A stretch of DNA of 63,935 nucleotides from Curvibacter sp. (GCA_020248905.1 JADCGR010000029.1:1-63935), one strand, 5' to 3'. Numbered from the stretch's first letter, positions 51,861-62,423 are shown. Numbers and translations are program-made. Notes: generated by a model from the letters alone, not told the origin.

Positions 51861-52931
51861 TTAGCCCTCATCCGTGCCGGGCTTGCCGCCGGATTCAATC
51901 TGTTTCAGCAGCCGGTCGAAGTCGCTCTCAAACAGGCGGTCCTGCACGATGCGGTATTTTTCAAATTCGCTTTCGGCGTGGGCCTTGGCGATTTCTGCTG
52001 TGACCTTGCCTGCGTCCTGTAACACCTCGCGGTCGGTGGCCTCGATAAACCGGTTCAGGCGAGTTTCCCAATCCTGCATGGTCATGGGAATCTTGCGCTG
52101 CGCCATGTCCTCGGCCACATCCAGATAGGCGTTCACGAGGCGGGAGAGTTGCGCCATTTCGGGCTCGGTCAGGTAATTCTTGGCGACCACGACATCGAAC
52201 TTCTGAATCTTCCCGCCCGGCGCATCCTTCCATGAGGTCAGCCCCATATTTGGCTGGTCGGCATCGGCGCGGTGGTAAACCACTTCCGCCGCTGTCTGAC
52301 CGTGGATGGCCCAGTGCAGCTTGTTCTGCACCGTGGCGAAAAAGCGCTTGGTGGCTTGCGCCGTCACGTCGTAGTCAATCGCCGTGGCGTAGATGTCGGT
52401 GATCTTCTGGTAGAACTTGCGTTCTGAGAGGCGAATCTCGCGGATGCGCTGCAACTGCTCTTCGAAATACTGCTCGGTGAGTACCGAGCCACCGGCCTTG
52501 ATGCGGTCATCGTCCATCACATAGGCCTTGATGGTGAACTGCTCGATGATGCCCGTGGCCCACTTGCGGAACTGCACCGCACGCTCGGAATTCACCTTGT
52601 AGCCCACCGCGATGATGGCGGGCAGGCTGTAGTGCTGGGTGTTGTAGTTCTTACCGTCAGAGGCAGTTATCCGGAATTTCCGGATAACTGAATCTTCCTG
52701 CAACTCGCTGTCGGCAAAGATTTTTTTCAGATGCTCATTCACCGTGCGGACATTCACGTCGTAAAGCACACCCATCATCTTCTGGGTGATCCAGACGTTC
52801 TCCTCTGCGTACACCGCTTCCACACCGCCCTGGCCGCTGGCGGCGACGAACGTCAGGTATTCCGCCGCCGAGGAGCGGACGATGGAAACCTCGGTTTTCT
52901 TTGGCGGCTGGGGTGGTTTGCGCTGGCTCAT
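51861..52931 (-). CDS. rhuM: Virulence protein RhuM family
   Basis: 356 aa. Typical Rhu[21 protein letters not shown] as a winged-HTH-like N-terminus, [40 protein letters not shown], and [20 protein letters not shown]. RhuM proteins (named from a Salmonella pathogenicity island gene) are common inside type I R-M operons, apparently as regulatory or defence accessory proteins; their biochemistry is unknown. Start overlaps the hsdR stop (ATGA). Confidence 0.88.
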   Translation of the reverse strand: MSQRKPPQPPKKTEVSIVRSSAAEYLTFVAASGQGGVEAVYAEENVWITQKMMGVLYDVNVRTVNEHLKKIFADSELQEDSVIRKFRITASDGKNYNTQHYSLPAIIAVGYKVNSERAVQFRKWATGIIEQFTIKAYVMDDDRIKAGGSVLTEQYFEEQLQRIREIRLSERKFYQKITDIYATAIDYDVTAQATKRFFATVQNKLHWAIHGQTAAEVVYHRADADQPNMGLTSWKDAPGGKIQKFDVVVAKNYLTEPEMAQLSRLVNAYLDVAEDMAQRKIPMTMQDWETRLNRFIEATDREVLQDAGKVTAEIAKAHAESEFEKYRIVQDRLFESDFDRLLKQIESGGKPGTDEG

Positions 52932-55900
52932 ATCACGCCGCCCACGCCTTTGAACTTCTCAACAAAAGCGGCGATTTTCTGAAATACGCTCTGCTTCTTG
53001 GTCAGGTATTGAGGGTTCAGCGGGCTCATCTTGGGCAGAACGGCATTGAGCTCCGTACCGCTGTCACTGGCAAATTCCCGCTTCAGCGAGGTGCTGATGT
53101 ATCGCTTGGCTGCCTCTGCATTCAGGTTTTCGGCGCTGATCAACTCTTGCGCTTCGCGCTGCTGTTCCGCTTGGGCAAAGGTGAAGAAGGCGTCAATCAC
53201 ACTGGCTTTGTCGCCAATCTGGTCGAGATCAGTCTGATTGATGAAATCGACCAGCAGACTCTCTTTGGCGCGGTTGCCCAAGCTGGCGCGAATGACGCGG
53301 CGCACTTCGTCCACAAGCTCCGACTTGCTCTTGATCTTTTTGTTGTGCTCGAAGATCAACTCCAGGATGTAGTCCAGATTGATTTCCTGCGACTTCAGCA
53401 GGTCCACCTCAAAAACGACGTCATCCCAATCGATGGTGGATTTTTCTTTCTCAGTGGAAGATTTTTCTCGGCGCAGCCAATCGCGCACATCGTTATAGGT
53501 GGAGCGGTAATCCTGAATTTTCCGCTCCGCCGGGAGCGTGATGGCTTGCAGTGCAGTCAGATCGTCATCGCTCAGATAGTGTTTGGCCTTGAACGCCTCC
53601 ACCGCATTGGCATCCGTCAGGTCAACGCTCTGAAGCTCTTTCAGGCTGGCGAACTCGTCATAGTTTTGCAGCACGTTTTCCACGCGCAGGTACTCGCCGA
53701 ACAGCTTGGCGAACGCCTTTTTATCAGCTTCCTTTTCAATGGCAGCGGGGTCGGGGAAGCGTGTTTCCAACTCCTTCACCACCTCCACAAAGCCACGCCG
53801 CGCCTCACCGGTGGCCGCGTCGGTGAAGCCTTCCATGTATTCCTTGTAGCTCTTCTCCAGCACCACGTTCTTGGTGTTTTTGTCACCGAACAGGGTGATG
53901 GCGTCGATGGTCGCCTGCTCCAGATCGCGGAAGGTGACGATGTTGCCGAAGGTCTTGGTGGCGTCGAAAATGCGGTTGGTGCGCGAGTACGCCTGCATCA
54001 GCCCGTGGTAGCGCAGATTCTTGTCCACGAACAAGGTGTTCAGCGTGGGCGCATCAAAGCCCGTCAGGAACATGCCCACCACAATCAGCAGGTCGATTTC
54101 CTTGGCTTTGACTTGTTTGGCCAGATCACGGTAATAGTTCTGGAAGCCATCACTATCCACGCTGAAGTTAGTTTTGAACAGGGCGTTGTAGTCAGTAATG
54201 GCTGCACTCAGGAACTCCTTCGCGCTGCTGTTCATGGCTGAGACTTCAAAACTCTCGTCCTGAATGTCGCCGATCGCATCCTGTTCTTCGTTGGCTGCAA
54301 ACGAGAAGATCGTGGCCACCTTCAGTGGTTTGTCGATGCCCTTCTGTAGCTCCCTGAAGGACTCGTAATACAGCTTTGCGGCATCGACGCTGCTGACTGC
54401 GAACATGGCATTGAAGCCCTTGTTGCCCGCGTGCAGGCGGTGGGTCTTCTGCCGAAAATTGTTCAGGATGTACTGAGTGATCTCGCGAATGCGATCGGGG
54501 TGCAGCAGGGCCTGTTTGTTCTCTGCGGCGCTGAGCTTTTTCTCGTCCAGTTCGGTCTCAATGGCTTTGAACTGTGGACGCACGTCGTTGTAATCGACCT
54601 TGAACTTCAGCACCTTCTCATCACGAATCGCATCGGTGATGACGTACGAATGTAGCTCACGACCAAACACGCTGGCCGTGGTTTCAGCACCCAGCGCGTT
54701 TTCCGGGAAGATGGGTGTGCCGGTGAAACCGAACTGATAGAACTTCTTGAACTTTTTCTTGAGGTTTTTCTGCGCCTCGCCAAACTGACTGCGGTGGCAT
54801 TCATCAAAGATGAATACGACCTGCTTGCCGTAGATGGGCAGGTCGGCCTCGCCCTTCATCAGGTTGTTGAGCTTCTGGATGGTGGTGACGACGATTTTGT
54901 TGTCGTCTTTGTCCAGATTTCGTTTCAGGCCCGCCGTGCTGTCCGAGCCATTCACGCTGTCTGGTGAAAAGCGCTGGTATTCCTTCATGGTCTGGTAGTC
55001 CAGATCCTTGCGGTCCACCACGAAGAACACCTTGTCGATGAAGTCCAGCTCGGTGGCCAGCCGTGCCGCCTTGAAACTGGTCAGGGTCTTGCCGGAGCCC
55101 GTGGTGTGCCAGATGAAGCCACCGCCCTCCAGATCACTCCAGCGTTTGGCCTGATACGCGCTGTTGATCTTCCACAGGATGCGCTCCGTGGCAGCAATCT
55201 GGTAGGGGCGCATCACCAGCAAGGTATCGCTGACATCAAATACGGAGTAGTGCAAGAGCACATTCAGTAGCGCGTGCTTCTGAAAGAACGTGGCCGTGAA
55301 GTCCTTCAGGTCCCTGATCAGGCTGTTGTCCGCCTTCGCCCAGTTCATGGTGAAGTCGAAGCTGTTCTTGTTTCGCTGCGTGGTGTTGGCGAAATAGCGG
55401 CTATCCGTGCCGTTGGAGATGACAAAGATCTGCAGGTATTTGAACAAGGAGTGCTCGCTGTTGAAGCTCTCCTTGCTGTAGCGATGCACCTGATTGAAGG
55501 CTTCGCGAATGGCTACCCCACGTTTTTTCAGCTCCACCTGGACCACTGGCAGGCCATTGACCAGAATCGTCACGTCGTAGCGATTGGCGTGGGTACCGGT
55601 CTGTTCAAACTGTTTGATCACCTGCACCTTGTTGCGGGTGATGTTCTTCTTGTCTAGCAGACGAATGTTCTGGATGCGACCATCGTCAAAGACGAAGTCG
55701 TGCACGTAGTCATCGTGAATCTTGCGGGTTTTTTCGACGATGCCATCGCTGGGCTTGTCCAGCCAGGTTTCGACGAATCGCAGCCACTCGCCATCGGAAA
55801 ACTGCACGCCATTGAGCGCTTGCAGCTGTACACGGACATTGGCCAGTAGCGCTTCGGGTGTGTTCAGTCCGGGTAGGTATTCATAACCCTGGTTTTGCAA

Positions 55901-56026
55901 ATCCTGAATGAACTCCCGCTCCAGATCGTTCTCACTCTGGTAGCTCTCTGCGACCTTCCACTCCCGGGTGTATTGATCGAGAACGATGAAATACTTCGAC
56001 TCGGCGATGGTTTTGTAGTCAGTCAT
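52928..56026 (-). CDS. hsdR: Type I restriction enzyme R subunit
   Basis: 1032 aa from ATG 56026. N-terminal PD-(D/E)xK nuclease: [20 protein letters not shown] (Asp and Glu-x-Lys near residue 163). Then the translocase motor: Walker A in [20 protein letters not shown] (about 306), [15 protein letters not shown] (about 407), [27 protein letters not shown] and [11 protein letters not shown]-terminal helical part contacts HsdM. Length and motif order fit EcoR124I-type (type IC) HsdR. It overlaps the YhcG-like nuclease gene by eight bases. Confidence 0.93.
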   Translation of the reverse strand: MTDYKTIAESKYFIVLDQYTREWKVAESYQSENDLEREFIQDLQNQGYEYLPGLNTPEALLANVRVQLQALNGVQFSDGEWLRFVETWLDKPSDGIVEKTRKIHDDYVHDFVFDDGRIQNIRLLDKKNITRNKVQVIKQFEQTGTHANRYDVTILVNGLPVVQVELKKRGVAIREAFNQVHRYSKESFNSEHSLFKYLQIFVISNGTDSRYFANTTQRNKNSFDFTMNWAKADNSLIRDLKDFTATFFQKHALLNVLLHYSVFDVSDTLLVMRPYQIAATERILWKINSAYQAKRWSDLEGGGFIWHTTGSGKTLTSFKAARLATELDFIDKVFFVVDRKDLDYQTMKEYQRFSPDSVNGSDSTAGLKRNLDKDDNKIVVTTIQKLNNLMKGEADLPIYGKQVVFIFDECHRSQFGEAQKNLKKKFKKFYQFGFTGTPIFPENALGAETTASVFGRELHSYVITDAIRDEKVLKFKVDYNDVRPQFKAIETELDEKKLSAAENKQALLHPDRIREITQYILNNFRQKTHRLHAGNKGFNAMFAVSSVDAAKLYYESFRELQKGIDKPLKVATIFSFAANEEQDAIGDIQDESFEVSAMNSSAKEFLSAAITDYNALFKTNFSVDSDGFQNYYRDLAKQVKAKEIDLLIVVGMFLTGFDAPTLNTLFVDKNLRYHGLMQAYSRTNRIFDATKTFGNIVTFRDLEQATIDAITLFGDKNTKNVVLEKSYKEYMEGFTDAATGEARRGFVEVVKELETRFPDPAAIEKEADKKAFAKLFGEYLRVENVLQNYDEFASLKELQSVDLTDANAVEAFKAKHYLSDDDLTALQAITLPAERKIQDYRSTYNDVRDWLRREKSSTEKEKSTIDWDDVVFEVDLLKSQEINLDYILELIFEHNKKIKSKSELVDEVRRVIRASLGNRAKESLLVDFINQTDLDQIGDKASVIDAFFTFAQAEQQREAQELISAENLNAEAAKRYISTSLKREFASDSGTELNAVLPKMSPLNPQYLTKKQSVFQKIAAFVEKFKGVGGVI

Positions 56027-57065
56027 TGGGCTCTTTCGCATCTTGGATGAGCGCGGCCAACTCGCTCTCAATCTCTTGCACCGTTGGCAACTGGGATTGA
56101 ACCGACAGCGGGATGTCCTTGGTGATGAAAGAACTCACACCCATCGGCTTGTTGACGTCACGCAGGGCGTACTCCACGTCCAGCCTGTCCTTGTCTTTGC
56201 AAAGAATCAGGCCAATGGTGGGCTGATCACCTTCGCCGCGCAGTTGGTCGTCCACCCCCGACAGGTAGAAGTTGAGCTTGCCGACGTACTCGGGTTTGAA
56301 TTCGCCCGCCTTCAGTTCGATCACCACATAGCACTTCAGGCGTGCGTGATAGAACAGCAGATCCAGAAAGTAGTCCCTGCCGTTGACCACCAAGGGGTAC
56401 TGACGCCCGAGAAACGCAAAGCCCTTGCCCAGTTCGAGCAGAAACCGGGTGATTTGAGCGACCAATTGGTTCTCGATGTCGCGCTCCACCGCCTGCGGTG
56501 CCAGCGTCAGAAAATCGAACACATACGGGTCTTTCAGGCTCTGCTGCACCAGCTCTGACTGGGGCGCGGGCAGCGTCTGGGCAAAATTGCCCACCGCCTG
56601 GCCCGCTCGCTCATGAAAGCGCTGCTCAATTTGCCACTCCAGCACGGTGCGGCTCCAGCCGTGTTCAGCGCAGGCCTGTGCATAGAGCAGCACCAATTCC
56701 ACCGACTTCACCTTCGCCAGCAGGGTGCGCACATGCCCCCAAGGCATTTGTCCCACGGGCTGTGGGACAACTTCAAACTGCGGGCTGAAAAAGGCATAGA
56801 ACTGCCGCATGGCAAACAGGCTGGTACGGGAAAAGCCCTTCATGCCAGGGTAGCTGGCTTGCAGGTCCAGCGCCATTTGCTCTACCACCGCAGAGCCCCA
56901 AGCGCGCTCGCGTTGCCAGGCATCCAGTTGACGACCAATGTCCCAGTACAGGCCCAACAACTCGGCATTGACTGCCAGTACAGCCCGAGTTTGAGCCGCC
57001 TGGATGCGCTGCTTGATAGTGGCCAGTGCCGCGCGGTAATCGGTGTGGTGGGTGATGCTGCTCAT
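56019..57065 (-). CDS. PDDEXK nuclease of the YhcG/DUF1016 family
   Basis: 348 aa from ATG 57065. DUF1016 N-terminal domain ([40 protein letters not shown]) with the conserved [11 protein letters not shown] segment, and a C-terminal nuclease with [20 protein letters not shown] followed by [10 protein letters not shown], an Asp...Glu-x-Lys active site. The family is a frequent passenger of type I R-M operons between hsdS/prrC and hsdR, function undetermined. A DNA nuclease role is inferred. Confidence 0.88.
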   Translation of the reverse strand: MSSITHHTDYRAALATIKQRIQAAQTRAVLAVNAELLGLYWDIGRQLDAWQRERAWGSAVVEQMALDLQASYPGMKGFSRTSLFAMRQFYAFFSPQFEVVPQPVGQMPWGHVRTLLAKVKSVELVLLYAQACAEHGWSRTVLEWQIEQRFHERAGQAVGNFAQTLPAPQSELVQQSLKDPYVFDFLTLAPQAVERDIENQLVAQITRFLLELGKGFAFLGRQYPLVVNGRDYFLDLLFYHARLKCYVVIELKAGEFKPEYVGKLNFYLSGVDDQLRGEGDQPTIGLILCKDKDRLDVEYALRDVNKPMGVSSFITKDIPLSVQSQLPTVQEIESELAALIQDAKEPND

Positions 57066-57069
57066 GATG

Positions 57070-58203
57070 CTAGCCTCCCTGCTGCTGCCAAAAGCCATGG
57101 CTGTTCTTCAGGTGGTCGAGCAACAGTTTGACCGTGGCGCTCTCCGCAGGCGTGGGCTGTGCAACGGCTTCATTGGACAGCGTGCTGTGGCTGGTGAAGT
57201 TAATGATGCGTTTGTAGTACAACTGCTTTTCGTCTGGCAACAGCTCCGACCAATGGGGATATCCCAGAAAGCCGGCCGTTTTCTCATAGAGATTGCGCAG
57301 CAGGGTGAAGTGAAACCGCTCGACCTTTTTGTTAGCAACAGCCTGCTCGATGGTCTGCAACAGATAGAGATGGTAGGAAAAGCTCTTGTTGGAGTCGCCA
57401 TGCTTCACGGACAAGTCGAATGATCCATCTTCGTGGCGCTCGAGGAGATAGCAACCGTCCTTCTTGCTATTTTTACTGAGGTCGAGCTCGTTATGAAGAA
57501 CGTTATAGAAAAGCGGGCTATGAGTGGTGATGATGAACTTTAGGCGAGATTGACTGGATTTGATCAATCCAGCCAAGTTGACCGCCAACTCGATCAAGTG
57601 GTTTTCATCCAGCGAGCTCACAGGGTCATCAACAAAGATGTGGGTCAAATTATTGAAAACATCGGTGGAGCGGTGAGCAACTTCTGGAATATTCAGCTCT
57701 AAAATTACCTGCTCCAGCAATGCATTGAAAACACTCCAGATGAAGTTGCTTTCTTCGCCTTTGGAGATTTTGATATGGGGCTCTCGCTGATTGTTCCCGC
57801 GCTCGAAGGAAAAGCTGACTGACGTGAAGTCGGCGCTGAAATGTGGGGTCAGCTTTTCGCTGGTGTATCGTTGAAAATTAGCGGTAATGCTCTGGTCCTG
57901 CCCTTGCTCTTCCAGTACCCACTTGGTGAAAGAATTAGGTTGGATCTTCAACTTCGGCTCCATATCCAGCCCAAGGTCGTTGTCCCAATAAAACAGGTCT
58001 TCGGTGAAGGCGCTGTAATAAATAATCTTCTTGTTTGCCAAGTCGGATGATGGCGCATCACTGCCCTCAACTTCTGAGTCAATCAGCTGCTTGAATTCCC
58101 GCGATAGACGCGTCTTGCCCATGCCATTGAAGGCATAAATCAGCTGCACCGGGTAGTTGGCGCCTTTCAGCTGTTGCGCGATTTCCTTCAGCGTCTTGCC
58201 CAT
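57070..58203 (-). CDS. prrC: PrrC-type anticodon nuclease
   Basis: 377 aa; E. coli PrrC is 396. N-terminal ABC-like NTPase: LIYAFNGMGKTRLSREFKQL (Walker A, residues 24-31), KGEESNFIWSVFNALLEQVI (signature region), HIFVDDPVSSLDENHLIELA (Walker B), FIITTHSPLFYN. C-terminal nuclease: Arg303 and Glu307 in LLRNLYEKTAGFLGYPHW and His339 in NFTSHSTLSNEAV. The spacing Arg-x3-Glu-x31-His equals that recalled for E. coli PrrC (320, 324, 356). Known role: held silent by the R-M complex, PrrC cuts tRNA-Lys in the anticodon loop when a phage disables restriction. The gene lies one base after hsdS, the order of the prr locus. The difference in length is a short N-terminal insert missing before the Walker A strand. 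Confidence 0.88.
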   Translation of the reverse strand: MGKTLKEIAQQLKGANYPVQLIYAFNGMGKTRLSREFKQLIDSEVEGSDAPSSDLANKKIIYYSAFTEDLFYWDNDLGLDMEPKLKIQPNSFTKWVLEEQGQDQSITANFQRYTSEKLTPHFSADFTSVSFSFERGNNQREPHIKISKGEESNFIWSVFNALLEQVILELNIPEVAHRSTDVFNNLTHIFVDDPVSSLDENHLIELAVNLAGLIKSSQSRLKFIITTHSPLFYNVLHNELDLSKNSKKDGCYLLERHEDGSFDLSVKHGDSNKSFSYHLYLLQTIEQAVANKKVERFHFTLLRNLYEKTAGFLGYPHWSELLPDEKQLYYKRIINFTSHSTLSNEAVAQPTPAESATVKLLLDHLKNSHGFWQQQGG

Positions 58204-58204
58204 G

Positions 58205-59461
58205 TCAGGCGCCTACCTCTTCCGGCTTTGGGAAGCTGAGCAGCAGTTCGCGGTAATACTCGTATTGCTTCTGGCGCAGTTCGATTTCGTACGGCAAGCC
58301 CTTGGAGAGGGAGTTGGTAAGGGTGTCAAATTTGTCGAGGATCGCGACGATGCGTGCCTGTTCTGCAAGCGATTTTTTGGGGTCACTTGCATAGGGTATT
58401 GGAAGCCTGAAGCCCTTGATGATGCTTGAATTTAGGTCGCCTCTAGCACCTTGACCCAGGGCCTTGATGTGTTCGTAGTTAAAACTGACCCAATGAAACA
58501 CATAGCGATACAGCGCCTTTGTTTCGTCAATTTCCAAACATCCGCAGTGTTGATTGGTTGTCAGTGGTATCTTGTTGATTCCAGATCTACCTGCTGTTGC
58601 TCCAGATATGGCAATAATTACGCAATTAGCAGGTATCCACTTTGCGGCGGAGTTTTTTAGCGCAGCCTCAGTGATCTTTACTTCCGTGCTTTGAATGTCG
58701 GAAAACTTCACCTCTTGAGTTCTGAGCCATGGAATGTTGCCACTTTCATAATACGCGGGCACACCTGCGGTTGGCGTTCCACCCGAATACCATTTTTTGG
58801 TGACGTCTCCCAACGTCTTCCACTCCATCTCCCCATCTTCAAAATTCAACAACTGGTCGCGGTAGTAGTTGTATTGTTTTTTGCGGGCTGTAAGCTCGGC
58901 TGTAAGCTCGGCTGTAAGCTCGGCTGTAAGCTCGGTAAATGCGTCCAGGATGCGGACAATTTCCGCTTGGATTTCAAGCGATGTTTTGGGGTTATCTGGG
59001 CAGGGGATGGGAAGCTTGTATTCGAGTATCTTTGCTTTGTCGCCGCGAGGCATCTTTGCCCCTTTGGCATGCTGCATGTTGTAGGCAAAAAAATTCTCAT
59101 CGGTGAGTACCTGGTGCAAGTAGCCAGAGCTCAACGACTCGTGAGTGGGGCGGACAACAAGCACATCGCCATTTGTGCCGCCAGACTGATTGGCGAGCCA
59201 AATTTTTTTCAAATAGGGACGAATATTCCCGATCAAGATATCACCTGGGCGATATTCAATTAGGCGCCCCTCAGCGGGGACATAAGTCGAGTTGGTTTTT
59301 CCTGCTCTGTTCTGAAGAAGGTTATCAACGCCTACATAGTTCGTTTCATCGATCCCAGTACAGTCGACGCGCTCGTCAGAGTACTTGGCTACATCCCCAA
59401 GCGCCACCCACTCCACCTCAACGCCATCCAGCAACTTCTCCAAATAGTTTCCGCTGCTCAT
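58205..59461 (-). CDS. hsdS: Type I restriction enzyme specificity subunit, type IC
   Basis: 418 aa. Two target-recognition domains, each followed by a conserved helix. The first conserved region ends [20 protein letters not shown] and the second [20 protein letters not shown]. Between them lies the Thr-Ala-Glu-Leu repeat of EcoR124-type HsdS, here four 12-bp units (residues about 177-192). TRD1 starts [23 protein letters not shown]2 begins near [20 protein letters not shown]. The DNA target cannot be read from sequence. Overlaps hsdM by four bases and precedes prrC by one. Confidence 0.92.
   Translation of the reverse strand: MSSGNYLEKLLDGVEVEWVALGDVAKYSDERVDCTGIDETNYVGVDNLLQNRAGKTNSTYVPAEGRLIEYRPGDILIGNIRPYLKKIWLANQSGGTNGDVLVVRPTHESLSSGYLHQVLTDENFFAYNMQHAKGAKMPRGDKAKILEYKLPIPCPDNPKTSLEIQAEIVRILDAFTELTAELTAELTAELTARKKQYNYYRDQLLNFEDGEMEWKTLGDVTKKWYSGGTPTAGVPAYYESGNIPWLRTQEVKFSDIQSTEVKITEAALKNSAAKWIPANCVIIAISGATAGRSGINKIPLTTNQHCGCLEIDETKALYRYVFHWVSFNYEHIKALGQGARGDLNSSIIKGFRLPIPYASDPKKSLAEQARIVAILDKFDTLTNSLSKGLPYEIELRQKQYEYYRELLLSFPKPEEVGA
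58887..58934 (-). repeat. Four 12-bp tandem repeats in hsdS (TAEL-type spacer)
   Basis: Four perfect copies of GCTGTAAGCTCG (plus strand), coding Glu-Leu-Thr-Ala on the minus strand. In type IC HsdS of the EcoR124 family two or three such units set the distance between the two half-targets (N6 or N7). Copy number changes keep the reading frame because the unit is 12 bp. Confidence 0.95.
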
Positions 59462-61014
59462 GCCTCCATCTCTCCGTCCTCAATCTCAGCGACGATGGCA
59501 TCGATGTCTTTACGTAGCTGGTCGATCTTGGTGACGGTGGTTTTCAGCTCTGCATTGAGCTGAGCAATATCCACCACCTCGCGCTTGTCCTTGGCCTCCA
59601 CGTAGCTGCTGACCGACAGGTTGTAGTCGTTGGCTGCCACTCTCTCAAACGGGACGGACTGGGCAAAGTGATCGACATTGGCCTTACTGTCGAACACCGC
59701 CATGATTGCTTTGATGTGCTCATCCAGCAGCACGTTGTTGTTCGTTTCCTTCTTGAACAGGCCGCTGGCGTCGATGAACTGCGTGGTGGTATCTAGCTTG
59801 TGTTTGGACAGCACCAGGATCGTGACGGCAATGGTGGTGCCGTAGAACAGGTTGGGCGCCAGCGAAATGACGCTCTCGACATAGTTGTTGTCCACCAGAT
59901 ACTGGCGGATTTTTTGCTCAGCACCGCCCCGATAAAAGATCCCGGGGAAGCAGACTATTGCCGCGCGGCCTTTGCTGGATAGGTAGCTGAGTGCGTGCAG
60001 CACAAACGCGAAGTCGGCCTTGGACTTGGGCGCCAGCACGCCAGCCGGCGCAAAGCGGTCGTCGTTAATCAGCGTGGGGTCATCGCTACCCACCCACTTC
60101 ACCGAGTACGGTGGGTTGGAGACGATGGCATCGAACGGCTTGTCGTCCCCAAAGTGAGGTTCGATCAAGGTGTCGCCCAGCTGGATGTTGAACTTGTCGT
60201 AGTTCACGTTGTGCAAGAACATGTTCATCCGCGCCAGGTTGTACGTGGTGTGGTTGAGTTCCTGCCCGTAAAAGCCGTCGTCGATCAGATGTTGATCGAA
60301 GTGCTTTTTGGCCTGCAACAGCAGCGAGCCCGAGCCGCATGCTGGGTCGTAAATCTTGTTGACGCTGATCTGCTTGTGCATGGCCAGCTGGGCAATCAGC
60401 TTGGACACGTGCTGCGGCGTGAAAAATTCGCCGCCAGACTTGCCGGCGTTGGCGGCGTAGTTGGAGATCAGAAATTCGTAGGCATCGCCAAACAGGTCGA
60501 TGTGGCTGGCATCAAAGTCGCCAAAATCCAGTTCCGCCACGCCTTTGAGCACAGCAGCCAAGCGGGTGTTTTTGTCTTTGACGGTGTTTCCCAGGCGGTT
60601 GCTGGTGGTGTCAAAGTCGGCAAAAAGGCCTCGAATGTCCCGCTCTGATGGGTAGCCAATGGCAGAGCTTTCAATGGCCGAGAAGATCTTGGCCAGGTCG
60701 GTGTTCAGGCTGTCATTGGTGTTGGCGCTGGCGGCTACGTTGACGAACAGCTGGCTGGGGTAGATGAAGTAGCCCTTGGTCTTGATCGCGTCGTCTTTGA
60801 TTTCCGGCGTGATGACCAGATCGGAGAGCCCGGCGTAGTCGATGCTCTCGTCACCGCCTTCGATGTAGGCCGCAAAGTTTTCGCTGATGAAGCGATAAAA
60901 CAGCGTGCCCAACACGTATTGCTTGAAGTCCCAACCGTCCACAGCCCCTCGGACATCATTGGCGATTTGCCAGATCCGGCGTTGCAGTTCGGCGCGCTGT
61001 TGAATGCTGGTCAT
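59458..61014 (-). CDS. hsdM: Type I restriction-modification DNA methyltransferase (M subunit)
   Basis: 518 aa. N-terminal helical domain ([20 protein letters not shown]), SAM-binding motif [19 protein letters not shown] (about 221) and catalytic motif [20 protein letters not shown] (about 300), giving N6-adenine methylation. [20 protein letters not shown] precedes motif I as in type IC HsdM. First enzyme gene of the operon; start overlaps the stop of the HTH gene by four bases. Confidence 0.94.
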   Translation of the reverse strand: MTSIQQRAELQRRIWQIANDVRGAVDGWDFKQYVLGTLFYRFISENFAAYIEGGDESIDYAGLSDLVITPEIKDDAIKTKGYFIYPSQLFVNVAASANTNDSLNTDLAKIFSAIESSAIGYPSERDIRGLFADFDTTSNRLGNTVKDKNTRLAAVLKGVAELDFGDFDASHIDLFGDAYEFLISNYAANAGKSGGEFFTPQHVSKLIAQLAMHKQISVNKIYDPACGSGSLLLQAKKHFDQHLIDDGFYGQELNHTTYNLARMNMFLHNVNYDKFNIQLGDTLIEPHFGDDKPFDAIVSNPPYSVKWVGSDDPTLINDDRFAPAGVLAPKSKADFAFVLHALSYLSSKGRAAIVCFPGIFYRGGAEQKIRQYLVDNNYVESVISLAPNLFYGTTIAVTILVLSKHKLDTTTQFIDASGLFKKETNNNVLLDEHIKAIMAVFDSKANVDHFAQSVPFERVAANDYNLSVSSYVEAKDKREVVDIAQLNAELKTTVTKIDQLRKDIDAIVAEIEDGEMEA

Positions 61015-61238
61015 GCTTGGTTTCCTGTCGAATCGTTCATCTTGTCTTCATCCGCGCCACCCGCGCGCACCCAGTCATCCACCTCGGACAGCTGGAATTT
61101 CCAGAGCCGTCCGATCTTGTGTGCGGGCAAGCCCTTGCGCTCGCGCCAGCGGTAAACGGTGTCCTTGACCACGCCCAGATGCCGGGCAACATCGATGGCA
61201 GTGACCCACGGTTCGGAGTTCATAGCATTGGCACTCAC
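61011..61238 (-). CDS. Helix-turn-helix protein, excisionase/MerR-like
   Basis: 75 aa. Winged-helix motif [20 protein letters not shown] followed by [20 protein letters not shown], the layout of the excisionase-like HTH_17 family. ATG 61238 or ATG 61223 may be the start. Overlaps hsdM by four bases, so it leads the operon and may control expression of the R-M genes, which must be methylase-first after transfer. Confidence 0.87.
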   Translation of the reverse strand: MSANAMNSEPWVTAIDVARHLGVVKDTVYRWRERKGLPAHKIGRLWKFQLSEVDDWVRAGGADEDKMNDSTGNQA

Positions 61239-61412
61239 AGAGGCATCAAAGTCGTTTTAAATCGTCATCAGTCTACCAGACGGTCACGGTGGCAGCCACC
61301 TTGAAATGCCCGGGATTAGCGGCATGGCGATTGGGGTAGTTGCTGGCCTCGTTACCCCATTTGTGGTGGCCGTTACCCCGATAGCTTGGCTTATTGATCG
61401 TTCAGCGCGTGA
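61239..61412. promoter_or_regulatory. Leader region of the island operon
   Basis: About 170 bp between the HTH gene and the recombinase remnant. AT-rich near the HTH start (GTTTTAAATCGTC at 61252-61264), consistent with a leftward promoter. Further right, GGGGTA (61335-61340) and two TACCCC boxes (61355-61360 and 61374-61379) form short inverted/direct repeats preceded by TGGCC. Could be operator sites or recombinase sites; nothing decides between them. Confidence 0.3.
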
Positions 61413-61756
61413 ATGGGGATGCCGTTGGGGTACGACGTCGATAACCGTCTGCTGGTGATCAACGAGGACGAGCCCAGACTGGTGCGCCGCATTTTTGATG
61501 ACTTCGTGACCTTGCGCTCGGCCACACTGATGGCCAAGGCCTATGGTGCGGAAGGCGTGGTCACCAAAGGCAGCGAGGCCTGCACCACTCGACGGTCAAT
61601 TAACTGCTGCGGCTGACCCTACTGGAGCCAGCGATCATCCAGACCATCCTGGCCGGGCAGCAGCCCCGGCGTATGAGCCTGTTGTGGTTTCAGCGGAACC
61701 CGCTGCCGACCCACTGGGTGGGGCAGCGGGAGTCTGTGGCGAGGTTTGATGCGTGA
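61413..61756 (+). pseudogene. Serine recombinase remnant
   Basis: Two parts in different frames: MPLGYDVDNRLLVINEDEPR with LVRRIFDDFV (the domain after the resolvase catalytic core, 61413-61580), and near the end LLRLTLLEPAIIQTILAGQQ with NPLPTHWVGQRESVARFDA (about 61603-61756). Both are landmarks of large serine recombinases. The catalytic Ser domain and the zinc-ribbon section are missing. This is what remains of the enzyme that probably moved the island. Confidence 0.75.
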
Positions 61757-61760
61757 AAAG

Positions 61761-62087
61761 TCAGGCCATCACCACCTGCGTGCGCACTTCGACCTTCAGT
61801 GCGCGCTTGATGGCCGCAAACACTGCCGAGATGTTGCTCATGGTCGGGTTGCCAGACTGCGACAGCATCCGGTGCAGGCTTTTGGCCGGTTTGTGAATTT
61901 CCTCGGCCAGTGCCTCGAAGCCGACAGTCGCGTTCACGAGGTCACGCAGGATTAGCTTGGCTGATTCCGGCTCGCCATTGACGAACAGGGTGATGGCCTC
62001 GTCCAGAAGTGCCTGCGCAAAGGCCGGATCGTTCTGTACGCGCGCGGCCACGGTTTCTTTGAAATCACGGGTCAGTGCCATGTTCAC
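61761..62087 (-). CDS. Antitoxin of HigBA-like pair (HTH)
   Basis: 108 aa from GTG 62087 overlapping the toxin stop, or 106 aa from ATG 62081 (MALTRDFKETVAARVQNDPA). Helical protein with LVNATVGFEALAEEIHKPAK and the HTH SLHRMLSQSGNPTMSNISAV, characteristic of the addiction-module antidote class that follows a RelE-like toxin. It should bind its own promoter and the toxin. The partner is frameshifted, so its present role may be only regulatory. Confidence 0.82.
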   Translation of the reverse strand: MNMALTRDFKETVAARVQNDPAFAQALLDEAITLFVNGEPESAKLILRDLVNATVGFEALAEEIHKPAKSLHRMLSQSGNPTMSNISAVFAAIKRALKVEVRTQVVMA

Positions 62088-62423
62088 TTTCCTTGTCTAG
62101 TTGATGCCTTGCGGCGCTTGTAGTCCTCCCACAGCGCCACCGCCTGGTCGGTTTCCTGCTGCTGACGCTTCTTGGTACCGCCACCGATCAGGATGATGAT
62201 CTTCAGACCATCCTTGGCTAGGTAGATGCGCAAGCCCGGCCCCCAATCGATCTTGTACTCACCGATGCCACGGAACCACTCAACGTTGGACAGGTTTCCC
62301 TGTTCCATCCGGCCAGACAGCTACGCGTACCTTGGCGGCTGCAACGGCTTCCAGCGACCCGAACCACTCCGCAAAGGGACTGTCGCCATCGTCCAGCAGT
62401 AGTTCTTTGATCTGGTAGCTCAT
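62084..62423 (-). pseudogene. HigB/RelE-type toxin with a one-base frameshift
   Basis: From ATG 62423 the frame reads MSYQIKELLLDDGDSPFAEW and FGSLEAVAAAKVRVAVW, then goes off frame at 62309-62314 (an extra C in the CCGGCC run). The correct continuation MEQGNLSNVEWFRGIGEYKI and DWGPGLRIYLAKDG...ALWEDYKRRKA runs to 62084 in the next frame. The whole is a typical ribosome-dependent mRNA endoribonuclease of the phage-derived Gp49/HigB type. The 74-aa piece from 62308 lacks the N-terminal part of the fold and is probably inactive. Confidence 0.8.

Noticed and set aside
58861-58940. Short repeats in hsdS as a CRISPR-like array
   Set aside because: The 12-bp units are contiguous without spacers and encode the known type IC linker.
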